Source: Bacteriovorax sp. BSW11_IV (GTDB taxonomy: Bacteria; Bdellovibrionota; Bacteriovoracia; Bacteriovoracales; Bacteriovoracaceae). From it: a stretch of 64,000 bases of DNA. The notes under the pieces were generated by a model. That model was not told where the DNA came from and did not search any database. It worked only from the letters and a program-made list of their open reading frames with translations. A program made the translations under genes and the position numbers. The stretch covers positions 1 to 64,000 of the forward strand of contig NZ_AUNE01000030.1 in NCBI RefSeq assembly GCF_000447755.1, given 5' to 3'. Below are positions 44,823-53,136 of the stretch, piece by piece; positions within the stretch are counted from its first letter, which is position 1, and each line of letters starts with the position of its first letter.

Positions 44823-45551
44823 ATGATTAAGTATCTTGTCTTTATTTTTATCGCACTTTCTCCTGCGTATGCAAAAACGATCTCTGTGAGTGTTTTTGAG
44901 TCTGGCGATTCACAATTTTTTGAGACTGCAAAACGTGGTCTTGAATTCTTCTCTTTGCAGGTAAAGCGATCTTGTTCGATAGATATTGATTTTGAAATCA
45001 ACAGAGGAAGTATTGCATCTACTCACGATATTAATTTTGTGAATGAAACAATGACCGTTGAATATGAAGGCCTTCAATTAAAATACTTTCAACCATCGTT
45101 AGTAGAACTTTTAAAATCAAATAATCTTTTGAATTATAAAAGAGAGCTAACATTAATTGATGTCCCCAATTTAACAGGACATTGTGGTTTTGCATTTCCA
45201 AAAGTGCAATTTGAACAAAGTTTGCCAATGGATTTTAAAGAACAGTTGAAGGATCATGTTCTACTTAATCTTAAAGGTGGTGGTTGCGGGAGTTCATCAA
45301 GACTGATTGCCCATGAACTGGCCCATATCTTTATCCAAGATAATCCTCCCCACATGTGTGAAGATGGACCCTGTGATGAGAATAATATTCTTTCAGTTTA
45401 TCGATATATTTCAAATTTTGATGAAAACCAATCAAGAGGTCGTCGCCATAATAGATATGAAGATCCTATCTTTAGACAAAGAGTTCCTTCTGTTGGAGTA
45501 GATATTGATACCCATCAATGCCTCTCAATTTTGAAGACATTAGGATTTTAA
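44823..45551 (+). CDS. Secreted zincin-type metallopeptidase
   Basis: 242 residues with a signal peptide (to SPAYA). HELAH at 164-168 is an HExxH zinc site, with another His at 177 (NPPHMC) and NNILS about 20 residues later. NNILS could play the role of a metzincin Met-turn region, although it lacks the methionine. The spacing HExxH-x8-H is not the standard metzincin x5 spacing, so the fold is uncertain. Cysteines flank the site. It is preceded by mutY but probably has its own promoter. Confidence 0.75.
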   Translation: MIKYLVFIFIALSPAYAKTISVSVFESGDSQFFETAKRGLEFFSLQVKRSCSIDIDFEINRGSIASTHDINFVNETMTVEYEGLQLKYFQPSLVELLKSNNLLNYKRELTLIDVPNLTGHCGFAFPKVQFEQSLPMDFKEQLKDHVLLNLKGGGCGSSSRLIAHELAHIFIQDNPPHMCEDGPCDENNILSVYRYISNFDENQSRGRRHNRYEDPIFRQRVPSVGVDIDTHQCLSILKTLGF

Positions 45552-45553
45552 TT

Positions 45554-45862
45554 TTAATCCTCCTGAATTATTTTATTGTTGTGATCAATAATACCCTCTA
45601 GCCTCGCCAAATTTACGATAGTACTCGAAACCATATGTTCTAAGTTTTTTGATGTTGCCATCAACCATGCGTGGGTATGAATATCTTGAGGCGTATTGTT
45701 GATACAGTTCTCTTGATACTCGGTAAACTCTTGAACCGCCTTTAGGATATCAATTAAATGTTTAGGACATTCACAAGAAGCTGTCGCTCCGATGATGGAA
45801 AGTTTTTCAATGGCCTCTTTAGTTATAATTCCTTTGTCGTTAAATAAATTTATTTCTTTCAT
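45554..45862 (-). CDS. Small cytoplasmic helical protein of unknown function
   Basis: 102 residues, all helical. The segment CECPKHLIDILKAVQEFTEYQENC followed by a conserved-looking HTHAWL and a final amphipathic helix resembles a small uncharacterised proteobacterial family I recall near MerR-type regulators; this is from memory and not certain. It overlaps the upstream gene by 23 nt, so the two are co-translated. Confidence 0.7.
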   Translation of the reverse strand: MKEINLFNDKGIITKEAIEKLSIIGATASCECPKHLIDILKAVQEFTEYQENCINNTPQDIHTHAWLMATSKNLEHMVSSTIVNLARLEGIIDHNNKIIQED

Positions 45863-46349
45863 GATATATAATCTCCTTAATATGAGTAATCACTCTTAGA
45901 GTTGATTTATGGCATTTAATTGTATCAGGTAACTTTAGTTCTTTGGCATTCGTAAAATGGATGGCGACGTTGTAATCATCAATGACTTCTTTTACGAGAC
46001 CTGGACCGAATCGACCATCTATTTTGCTCTTAACAACACTTCCTTGGAGAATTTCAAACTGCCTAGGATTAACGAGCATTTCACGACCAATGATATTATC
46101 TAAAAATAAAAGAGGATCTCTTTTTATATTCTTATAGTCTTCTACGTTAAGCTTATTTATTTTTGAAAAAAAGTTAAGAGAATCAGTGTCGATTTCATCT
46201 TTGGGATCGAAGACTATGATCGCTTGAAATTGAGTCAAGACGAACTCAGTAATTGGAGTGCTGAGATAATAAATCTTATAATAGTAATGAAGATCAAAGC
46301 CTACATCAAGTTCACTTGGAAAATTGATCAAGGCAATTTTATTTTTCAT
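45840..46349 (-). CDS. Unknown protein with a possible small SH3-like/KOW-like β domain
   Basis: 169 residues. The N-terminal half has alternating hydrophobic strands (KIALINF, AIIVFDP) suggesting an α/β fold like a degenerate receiver. The C-terminal portion VVKSKIDGRFGPGLVKEVIDDYNVAIHF with KELKLP looks like the small β-barrel seen in proteins with an fGxGxV...VxF pattern. No function can be given. It is first in a two-gene unit and lies just downstream of rnpB on the same strand. Confidence 0.7.
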   Translation of the reverse strand: MKNKIALINFPSELDVGFDLHYYYKIYYLSTPITEFVLTQFQAIIVFDPKDEIDTDSLNFFSKINKLNVEDYKNIKRDPLLFLDNIIGREMLVNPRQFEILQGSVVKSKIDGRFGPGLVKEVIDDYNVAIHFTNAKELKLPDTIKCHKSTLRVITHIKEIIYHERNKFI

Positions 46350-46475
46350 TTCTATAGTCTAAGTGAATTCTCAGTGACTTATCTAAGTGTTAGGCCAGTC
46401 AAAAACTAGACAGTATTAATGGAGTTTCATAATTGTTAGAAAACAAGATCGTAGAATAAGATCATTAAAAAAAAA

Positions 46476-46826
46476 CCGAGCCAGCGTGTAAGCCGGGTCC
46501 TGTCGAGGACCATCATTCATCTAGGCCTACCGTTACCGATAGGCTCAAGCACCCAACCCGTCTGCTCAGGCTGGCAACCTTCAAGCACAGACCTATTTGG
46601 GCTTGCATCACGTAGAGTTTACCTGTTTTCACTACAGCAGGTGGACGAACCGTCGGAGTTTACCCGGCCGAAGCTACCATAAACGTCCTCAGACCCCTGT
46701 ACTTCCTTTCTGTTGCACTTGTCCTCACCTCACGGTGGACGGCCATTAACCGCTACATTGCCATACGATGCCCGGACTTTCCTCCCGAAAACCGAAGTTT
46801 TCCGGCGATGATCTCACTGACTCGGT
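46476..46826 (-). ncRNA. rnpB: RNase P RNA, bacterial class A
   Basis: The catalytic RNA that removes 5' leaders from tRNA precursors. Read on the minus strand it starts near CCGAGTCAG, whose P1 partner CTGGCTCGG is at the 3' end (one G-U). The universal GGAGGAAAGTCCGGGC block follows, then AACAGAAAGGAAGTACAG-like core elements, and near the 3' end GACAGGACCCGGCTTA. The last stem is followed by a run of nine T on that strand, which should terminate it. Overall length of about 350 nt is normal. Confidence 0.96.
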
Positions 46827-46941
46827 CTGAAGGTTTTACCCGAAATCTGTTCAGATTGCCATAATCTTTTGAATAATTGGAAATATTGCGTTAGAAGTTC
46901 TTAAATAAACTTTGTCACTAGTCTTATCACACGGAGCTCGC

Positions 46942-48339
46942 TTGAAAGTTCAAATAGTTGGATTACTTCTTCTTTGTAATTTTAACAACGCTTACGCTTA
47001 TACTAAAACCATTGCTGTTGAGTTTTTAAAGCGAAACGTTGATATTCAATCGACTAAATACCAATTGGAAAGTGCAAAAGTTCTAAGTGATTTAGAAGAA
47101 AACAAAAGAGATTTCGTTTTATCTCTTTCATCAGAATATTCTAACAGTACTTTGAAGACTTCTCCTTCAAGTTATTATTCATTAAATAATAAGATCTATA
47201 CAAATACATTGAGCCTATCGAAAGAGACTATTTTAGGATCAACTCTGAGCCTTTCAGGTTCTTTGATGACTGGGGAATACGCTGGCGTTGATCAAAGTGG
47301 GTATTCGCAAACTTTGTCTTTAAAGCAAGATTTAGGGAAAAACTTTTTTGGTCGCAACTCACTTCTTTTAAGAGATAGCAAAAACGAATTATATGAGTCT
47401 TCAAAATTAGAATATTCAAATACGGCAGGGGCCAAGCTCCTTATATTTCTAACAAGCTATATGCAAGCTTCGCTAAGTAAAAGTGTCGTCTCATTCCAAG
47501 AAATGGCCCTTGAGAGATCACAAAGAAGATTGAAACTAATTTCGAAACAAGTTCGCGATGGAGTTAAAGAAAGGGCCGATTTATTTAGTGCTCAAACTGG
47601 AGAGCTCTATGCAACAGAGTCACTTCGTTCTGCAAAAAGTGAGCTTGATAAAAATGTAGAAAAAATAAGAAAGTTTTTACATAGAAAAGTTGATGAAAGT
47701 GAAATTGAAAAACTATCAAAAATTGATATCAATCTTAAAAATCCGCCAAAGGAATTTGATTATAAAAATAATCACTATGTAAAAAGCCTTCAGCAGAAGT
47801 TTATGGCCGTAGAAAAAGAGTTCCATTATGCAAATAATAATGTGACGGCAGATGTCTCATTAATGGGCTCTTACACGACAAATAACTTTGATAAAAAAAG
47901 CAGTAAATCTTTTAGTGATGGAACATTCGGATCTGATAATCGTGAGTTTAAAGTAGGGTTAGAAGTGTCGCTACCTTTCGGCCTTTCGACAGAAAAGGCC
48001 AATAAATCTTTAGCATTAATAAAAATGCTAGACTCTCAAAATCAAATTAAGAAGGCGATTGAAGATGTTGAAGCAGAGTTAACTTCTGTGATTTCACAAT
48101 ACAACTTAATTTCAGAGAATTTAAAATCGGCAACACAGAGAGTTGATCTGGCGAAAAAAGCGCTTGATGAATACAACAAACTTTACAATAGAGGTCGAGC
48201 ATCTTTAGATCAGGTTATTAATGCAGAAGAGAGATTAATTGAAACCCAAATCTCAATGGCGAGATATGAAGTTGAACGCAATGTACTTTCATTGAGCCTT
48301 TTCTATTTAAATAGCACGATTCTTACAATCGTGAATTAA
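46942..48339 (+). CDS. TolC-family outer-membrane efflux protein
   Basis: About 465 residues from TTG 46942, which has GGAG 6 nt upstream and gives a clean signal peptide ending NAYA. An upstream TTG at 46912 would add 10 residues before it. The protein shows the duplicated long-helix architecture of TolC-type trimers, with β segments rich in S, T, Y and L (about 60-130 and 300-360). The second-repeat signature YNKLYNRGRASLDQVINAEERL is typical of OEP family members. No inner-membrane pump or adaptor gene is adjacent, so it may serve several pumps or a type I system. Confidence 0.9.
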   Translation: MKVQIVGLLLLCNFNNAYAYTKTIAVEFLKRNVDIQSTKYQLESAKVLSDLEENKRDFVLSLSSEYSNSTLKTSPSSYYSLNNKIYTNTLSLSKETILGSTLSLSGSLMTGEYAGVDQSGYSQTLSLKQDLGKNFFGRNSLLLRDSKNELYESSKLEYSNTAGAKLLIFLTSYMQASLSKSVVSFQEMALERSQRRLKLISKQVRDGVKERADLFSAQTGELYATESLRSAKSELDKNVEKIRKFLHRKVDESEIEKLSKIDINLKNPPKEFDYKNNHYVKSLQQKFMAVEKEFHYANNNVTADVSLMGSYTTNNFDKKSSKSFSDGTFGSDNREFKVGLEVSLPFGLSTEKANKSLALIKMLDSQNQIKKAIEDVEAELTSVISQYNLISENLKSATQRVDLAKKALDEYNKLYNRGRASLDQVINAEERLIETQISMARYEVERNVLSLSLFYLNSTILTIVN

Positions 48340-48357
48340 GTGGCGCTAATAAGCGCC
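48315..48357. other. Two adjacent hairpins at the tolC/zinc-ribbon overlap
   Basis: CACGATT (48315-48321)/AATCGTG (48327-48333) and GGCGCT (48342-48347)/AGCGCC (48352-48357) are perfect stems with 5- and 4-nt loops. The leftward gene's stop codon is mostly in the first loop. Neither stem has a T-run. Confidence 0.55.
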
Positions 48358-49042
48358 CACAGCCAGAGCACATTTCTATAGCAGTCATTCTTTCAACTTG
48401 TTCTCTTACTAGTGAGGGAACAACATACTTACATTTGACACAGCCACTTCCTTGAATTGTCGAAAGAGATCCCGTAAAGCGATGTTTTGATCTAGAGCGA
48501 TTAAAGTAAGTCACAAGGTCTGGATGAGTATTCTCAAAAAGCGCAGCAATCCTTTCATCTAGGACTTTTATTTTTGCTTGTTCGGATGAAACAAAGGTAG
48601 ATACTTCTTTTTTAATATCGTTAATTGTGTCAACAACTCCAGCGAGATAGTCTTCATCAGTTTTAAGAGTTGCACTTATTTCTTCCTCTTTTTCCATTAA
48701 AGAGAAAATCTCTTCTTCTAACGCCATTGCCTTAGGTGATAAATTTTGGATTTCAGTCTCAAGGGCGGTGGCCTGTTGTTGGTTTTGCGCCTCATTTAGA
48801 TGTTTATTGGCCCTATCGAGTTCTTGCTGGATACTAAAAAGCTCTTTTTCAAGTTTCTTAGTTATTTCTTTAGTCTCTCTGAGCTTTTCTTGTCCAATTT
48901 GGTATTGTTCTTTGCGTTTTTTTTCCTGATTTTCCATGAATACGATCCTGCGCTCTTCATCAGATATCAGATCTAAGTGCTCTTTGACCTTTAAATCAAG
49001 GCTTTGGATTTCATAGAGATTTTTGTAGTCTTCGATATTCAT
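48323..49042 (-). CDS. C4 zinc-ribbon coiled-coil protein (CT398/CdsZ-like)
   Basis: 239 residues. A long heptad coiled coil (about 10-180) is followed by a C-terminal zinc ribbon with C-V-K-C and C-S-G-C pairs. This is the layout of the zf-RING_7/DUF family that includes chlamydial CT398 (CdsZ). Members are cytoplasmic hairpins; some bind sigma-54 or secretion ATPases in Chlamydia. Here that role is only a possibility. Its 3' end overlaps the convergent tolC gene by 17 nt. Confidence 0.88.
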   Translation of the reverse strand: MNIEDYKNLYEIQSLDLKVKEHLDLISDEERRIVFMENQEKKRKEQYQIGQEKLRETKEITKKLEKELFSIQQELDRANKHLNEAQNQQQATALETEIQNLSPKAMALEEEIFSLMEKEEEISATLKTDEDYLAGVVDTINDIKKEVSTFVSSEQAKIKVLDERIAALFENTHPDLVTYFNRSRSKHRFTGSLSTIQGSGCVKCKYVVPSLVREQVERMTAIEMCSGCGRLLAPLNSRL

Positions 49043-49121
49043 TTTTCACCAATTCTTTCACGCAAATTAGGTGAATTATAGTAGAATTGAAGACAGATAA
49101 ACAAGTAGATCGGAGATCTTT

Positions 49122-50114
49122 GTGCGCGGAAATACTTTTGGAAAAATGTTTTCATTTACAACCTTTGGCGAGTCTCATGGTAAGGCCCTTGGTGTGGTTA
49201 TTGATGGAATGCCAGCAGGCATTAAAATCTCAGAAGAAGATCTTCAAAAAGAGTTAGATCGTAGGGCCCCTGGAAAGTTGGCCGGAACCACAGCTAGAAC
49301 GGAGGCCGATAAGGCCGTGATTCTTTCTGGTATTTTTGAAAATACAACTATGGGAACGCCCATTGCTGTCATGATTGAAAATACAAACCAGCGCAGTGGT
49401 GATTATGACAAATTAAAAGATAATTACAGACCTGGGCATGCAGACAAAACATATATTCAAAAATATGGTGTAAGAGATCACAGAGGTGGCGGACGAAGTA
49501 GTGGGCGCGAAACTGTTAGTCGTGTCATCGCTGGCTATTTTGCTTCTCTCATTCTTAAAGATATAAAAGTTAAAACAATTATTACAAAAATGGGTCCTTT
49601 TGATGCTCGCAACGAAGAGCTGAGTGTTGAGACTCAACTCAATCGTTATAATTTTCCCGCAACGGTTTCAAATAAAGAGATGGAAGACTTTCTTACTGAT
49701 TTAAAGGTGAGAGGAGAAAGTGTTGGCGGTCGAGTTTGTACTCTTATTGAAGGATGTCCTGCTGGTCTTGGTGAGCCGGCCTTTGATAAATTAAAAGCAG
49801 AGCTTGCCCATGCGGTCATGTCCATTGGTGCTTGTGTTTCATTCTCTTTTGGTCTTGGTGAAGATATGGAAAACCTAATGGGAAGTGTAGTTTCAAGTGA
49901 TGCTAAAAATTTTGGTGGAATCGAAGGTGGAATCTCAAACGGTGAGACTATTCTTTTACAATCAGTTTTCAAGCCAACTTCAACTGTTGGAGAAAAAGCT
50001 AAAGAGGGAAGACATGATCCGTGTATTTTACCAAGGGCCGTTCCAGTTGTAGAGGCCATGGTTAAAGTTACGATTGCAGATCATTTATTAAGACAAAATG
50101 CTTATCAATTATAG
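49122..50114 (+). CDS. aroC: Chorismate synthase
   Basis: Last step of the shikimate pathway, using reduced FMN. 330 residues from GTG 49122 (CGGAGA upstream). All three family signatures are visible: GESHGKALGVVIDGMPAG near the start, the central HADKTYIQKYGVRDHRGGGRSSGRET region, and RHDPCILPRAVPVVEAM near the end. First gene of aroC-aroB-aroA, with 9 nt to aroB. The aro genes convert DAHP-derived intermediates to chorismate; aroD, aroE and aroK are elsewhere. Confidence 0.97.
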   Translation: MRGNTFGKMFSFTTFGESHGKALGVVIDGMPAGIKISEEDLQKELDRRAPGKLAGTTARTEADKAVILSGIFENTTMGTPIAVMIENTNQRSGDYDKLKDNYRPGHADKTYIQKYGVRDHRGGGRSSGRETVSRVIAGYFASLILKDIKVKTIITKMGPFDARNEELSVETQLNRYNFPATVSNKEMEDFLTDLKVRGESVGGRVCTLIEGCPAGLGEPAFDKLKAELAHAVMSIGACVSFSFGLGEDMENLMGSVVSSDAKNFGGIEGGISNGETILLQSVFKPTSTVGEKAKEGRHDPCILPRAVPVVEAMVKVTIADHLLRQNAYQL

Positions 50115-50123
50115 AGGTCAATT

Positions 50124-51143
50124 TTGAGTTCAATTTATTATATTTCTAAATCAGATATTGTTGAAAGAGTAAAAGGTTTAAAAACCGACAAGCTTTTATT
50201 AGTTGTAGATGAAAATGTATTAAAGTCGTACGAAGATTTCATCTCAAATCTAAAAGATCTCGGAAAAGAAGTGATTGTTTACAAGGCAAAAGGAACAGAA
50301 GGTCTTAAAACTCTTGCTTACCTTGAAGAGTGCTTAGAGTTCTTTATTGAAAAAGGGGCCCATCGAAACTGCCACTTAATTGCTATTGGTGGTGGAGTAA
50401 CAAGCGACTTTGCAGGACTCGTTGCATCGATTTTATTAAGAGGTGTTTCTTGGTCTGTCATTCCGACAACGCTGTTAGCTATGGTTGATGCCGCAATCGG
50501 TGGGAAAACTGCTGTAAACTCTCGTTTTGGAAAAAATCTTATCGGTTCATTTTATCAGCCAGATAATATTTGGATTGATTCAAGCTTTATTGAAACATTA
50601 CCACCTGAGCACATTCAAAGTGGTCGTGGTGAAATCCTAAAATATATTTTGATTTCCAGTGGAATTTACCGTCAGGCCAAAGATGCAAGAACGACTTTCA
50701 ATGCACTTATAAGTTCTTGTGCCCAATTCAAAAAACTTTTAGTGGAAAAAGACTTTAAAGAAATCGGAGAGAGAAAGATTTTAAATCTTGGGCATACATT
50801 CGGTCATGCTATAGAAAAGATGTATCCTATCTCCCATGGTGCGGCCGTATATTATGGTATGCGCTTTATCTTTGAATTATTTGATGAAAAGAAAAATCAT
50901 GAAGTCTTAGATGAAGTAACTTCTGCACTCGGTTGGGAGTTTGGAAGCGTCCCTTGGAAAGGGGAAGGCATAGATGTTGAAAAAGTGATGAGCTATGTTT
51001 CCAAAGATAAAAAAGTTGCTGCTTCAGGTGTTCTTGAAATAATCAGATTAAAGGGAGCGGGAACTCCTTATATTGATAAAATTGAACTTGCAAAACTTAA
51101 CGAACTCCTTATTAAACGAAAGGCCAATATAGATGCACTCTAA
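50124..51143 (+). CDS. aroB: 3-dehydroquinate synthase
   Basis: Converts DAHP to 3-dehydroquinate. 339 residues from TTG 50124 (AGAGGT upstream). NAD- and metal-site motifs are present: AIGGGVTSDFAGLVASILLRG, TTLLAMVDAAIGGKTAVN, KNLIGSFYQP, then GEILKY, and the metal-binding LNLGHTFGHAIE with SHGAAV. It overlaps aroA by 11 nt. Confidence 0.96.
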   Translation: MSSIYYISKSDIVERVKGLKTDKLLLVVDENVLKSYEDFISNLKDLGKEVIVYKAKGTEGLKTLAYLEECLEFFIEKGAHRNCHLIAIGGGVTSDFAGLVASILLRGVSWSVIPTTLLAMVDAAIGGKTAVNSRFGKNLIGSFYQPDNIWIDSSFIETLPPEHIQSGRGEILKYILISSGIYRQAKDARTTFNALISSCAQFKKLLVEKDFKEIGERKILNLGHTFGHAIEKMYPISHGAAVYYGMRFIFELFDEKKNHEVLDEVTSALGWEFGSVPWKGEGIDVEKVMSYVSKDKKVAASGVLEIIRLKGAGTPYIDKIELAKLNELLIKRKANIDAL

Positions 51144-52350
51144 AACTTATAGAGTTGAAAATAATCCATTCAATAAGAAAGTTGAAATTCCAACTTCAAA
51201 ATCTTATGCCAATAGGGCCTTAATATTGGCCGCAATAGATAAGAGAGATATTATTATTCACAACATGCCTGAATCTTCAGATGTTGAGAATATGATTGAA
51301 TGTTTGCGAAAAATTGGTCTTAAAATATTACGTGATAATGAGACCGTTACAATTAAAGGCTCTTTTCCTGAATGTGAAGTTAAATCCCAAAGTATCGTAA
51401 CTTTAAAAACTGGCGATGGTGGAACAACAAATCGTTTTCTTATACCTCTTCTTGCTCTTGGCAAAAACAAGTATCAAATCGAACCAAAAGGTCATATGAA
51501 AGAAAGACCAATGGATGAACTTTATAAAGTTTTAGGTTCTCTTGGTGTGAATTTTGAGAAAAACCAAGGGGGATGGCCTATAATTCAAGGGCCAATATCG
51601 TCAGACATTAAATCTGTTGAAGTGGATTGTAAAAAAACAACTCAATTTGCAACAGGAATGCAGCTTGCTCTTTCTCACTTGGGAATTGCTGTTGTCGCAA
51701 AAAATCTTTCGACATCAAAATCATATTTTGATCTTACTCTTAATCTTATCGAAGACTTTAAGAAAACATCTGAGTTTGAAGTTCCTGTCGATTTTAGTTC
51801 TTTAAGTTATCCAATTGCACTCGCCCTCGTTTGTGGAAAAGTGAATGTGACAAATTGTCATCATATTGATTCCCTTCAGGCCGATTCAAAATTTTTATCT
51901 ATCATTTCTAAAATGGGTGGAGTTTTCGAACTGAATTCAAAAGGCCTTGCTATAGAGAAGCAAGAATTAAGACCTGGTTTTTTTGATTGTACTGATTGCC
52001 CAGATCTTATTCCAACCCTGGCCTTCTTATGTGCGCATACTAAGGGCACAAGTTCTATTACTGGAGTGAATGTTCTTCGCTTTAAAGAGAGCGATAGGCT
52101 GATGGAGATAATCCGTTTGCTTAAAGCTTATTCTATTGATTTTACATTAAATGAAGAAGGTCTCGGTGAACTGCTAATTCAAGGTACTGGAATAATTAAA
52201 GATAAGGTAATGTCGCTAACTCCTCCAGATGATCATCGCATGGTGATGGTGAGCTATCTTTTCTTGAGGGCCAATGGTGGTGGCGAGCTAACTCATTCAA
52301 ATTCTGTTACAAAATCTTTTCCAGATTTTTTTGATGTCATGGAGCCTTGA
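51133..52350 (+). CDS. aroA: EPSP synthase (5-enolpyruvylshikimate-3-phosphate synthase)
   Basis: Transfers enolpyruvyl from PEP to shikimate-3-phosphate. 405 residues. The shikimate-binding SKSYANRAL is near residue 20. The PEP/glyphosate loop appears as GDGGTTNRF in place of the more usual GNAGTxxR, and the late PPDDHRMVM motif is present. The G-D-G-G variation near the PEP site suggests a non-class-I enzyme; its properties cannot be read from sequence alone. Confidence 0.94.
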   Translation: MHSKTYRVENNPFNKKVEIPTSKSYANRALILAAIDKRDIIIHNMPESSDVENMIECLRKIGLKILRDNETVTIKGSFPECEVKSQSIVTLKTGDGGTTNRFLIPLLALGKNKYQIEPKGHMKERPMDELYKVLGSLGVNFEKNQGGWPIIQGPISSDIKSVEVDCKKTTQFATGMQLALSHLGIAVVAKNLSTSKSYFDLTLNLIEDFKKTSEFEVPVDFSSLSYPIALALVCGKVNVTNCHHIDSLQADSKFLSIISKMGGVFELNSKGLAIEKQELRPGFFDCTDCPDLIPTLAFLCAHTKGTSSITGVNVLRFKESDRLMEIIRLLKAYSIDFTLNEEGLGELLIQGTGIIKDKVMSLTPPDDHRMVMVSYLFLRANGGGELTHSNSVTKSFPDFFDVMEP

Positions 52351-52368
52351 AAGTGATAGAAGTTTTTT

Positions 52369-52728
52369 ATGAAAACACTATCACTTATCCTTCTATTTCT
52401 AACATCATTTGTTAGTCACGCTATCGAAATCCAATGTCATGATCCAGCAGGAATCAATTTTACAATCGTTACTTCAAAGAAAACGAATGTTACATATTTC
52501 GTTTGTGATGATGGCGTGAATTTAATTCGTTATGTGCCATTATATGATGAGCTATTGAAAACTGAGGGGACTCAGATTTTTTCTTACGATGAAAATATTC
52601 TTTATATTAAAGTTGAAGGAAACAAAGGTGTCGCGAGAACTTTAGAAGGGCGCGACCTATGTGCTGGTTATACGCGCCTTCATTCTGATAATTGTACTTT
52701 CTTTGTAGATTCAAAAGAAGTTCATTAA
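52369..52728 (+). CDS. Small secreted cysteine-containing protein
   Basis: 119 residues with a signal peptide (to SHA) and four cysteines in the mature part, suggesting two disulfides. It starts 18 nt after aroA and may be read from the aro transcript. No family recognised. Confidence 0.72.
   Translation: MKTLSLILLFLTSFVSHAIEIQCHDPAGINFTIVTSKKTNVTYFVCDDGVNLIRYVPLYDELLKTEGTQIFSYDENILYIKVEGNKGVARTLEGRDLCAGYTRLHSDNCTFFVDSKEVH
52649..52678. other. GGCGCG/CGCGCC hairpin in the secreted gene, beyond the convergent stop
   Basis: GGCGCG (52649-52654) and CGCGCC (52673-52678), with inner ACC/GGT pairing, lie 50-80 nt past the stop of the leftward 135-residue gene. There is no T-run. It mirrors the rightward terminator at 52739. 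Confidence 0.4.
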
Positions 52729-53136
52729 TTATTTCTTGGGCCTTAATTCTTTTAGGGCCTTTTCAAGCTCAGGTGGAACATCTGTTGCGTATAGTTCGCG
52801 CACACATTGTTCCCATTCTTTATGTAACTCTAAATCCTTCTTATCTCTGAACTTCTGTAATGATGGAGCACAGGTCATATCAATATTGTATGTAAGATAT
52901 TCTTTTGGCAGAAGGTAAGGAAAGAAGAGACGAATTGTTTCTATCTCTTTTGGTTTTTGATCCATTTTTCCCATTACGATGAGATCTTTTTGGCCAACTT
53001 TATTTGCCCAAGCTTCCATTTCTTTTTCAAGCTTATTAAGTTGTTCAAATGTATAAACCTCAACTTTGTAGCTATTTGCCATTAAGCTAAAAGTTAGCAT
53101 TATAGATAAAAGTGTAATTGCATTTTTCATTAACAT
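52729..53136 (-). CDS. Secreted protein of unknown function
   Basis: 135 residues (ATG 53136 or 53130). Signal peptide ending SLMA. The mature part is charged, with two cysteines (in DMTCAP and EQCVR). The C-terminus is lysine-rich. It overlaps the upstream SLT-domain gene by 7 nt, so the two form an operon and may act together on the envelope. Confidence 0.75.
   Translation of the reverse strand: MLMKNAITLLSIMLTFSLMANSYKVEVYTFEQLNKLEKEMEAWANKVGQKDLIVMGKMDQKPKEIETIRLFFPYLLPKEYLTYNIDMTCAPSLQKFRDKKDLELHKEWEQCVRELYATDVPPELEKALKELRPKK
52739..52763 (+). terminator. Terminator embedded in the convergent gene's coding end
   Basis: GGCCTTAA (52739-52746), loop TTCTT, TTAGGGCC (52752-52759, one U-G), then TTTT. 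It is 10 nt past the stop at 52728 and wholly inside the leftward 135-residue gene. Confidence 0.75.

Noticed and set aside
46350-46475. tRNA gene beside rnpB
   Set aside because: No cloverleaf or T-loop consensus is visible; I found no tRNA anywhere in the window.
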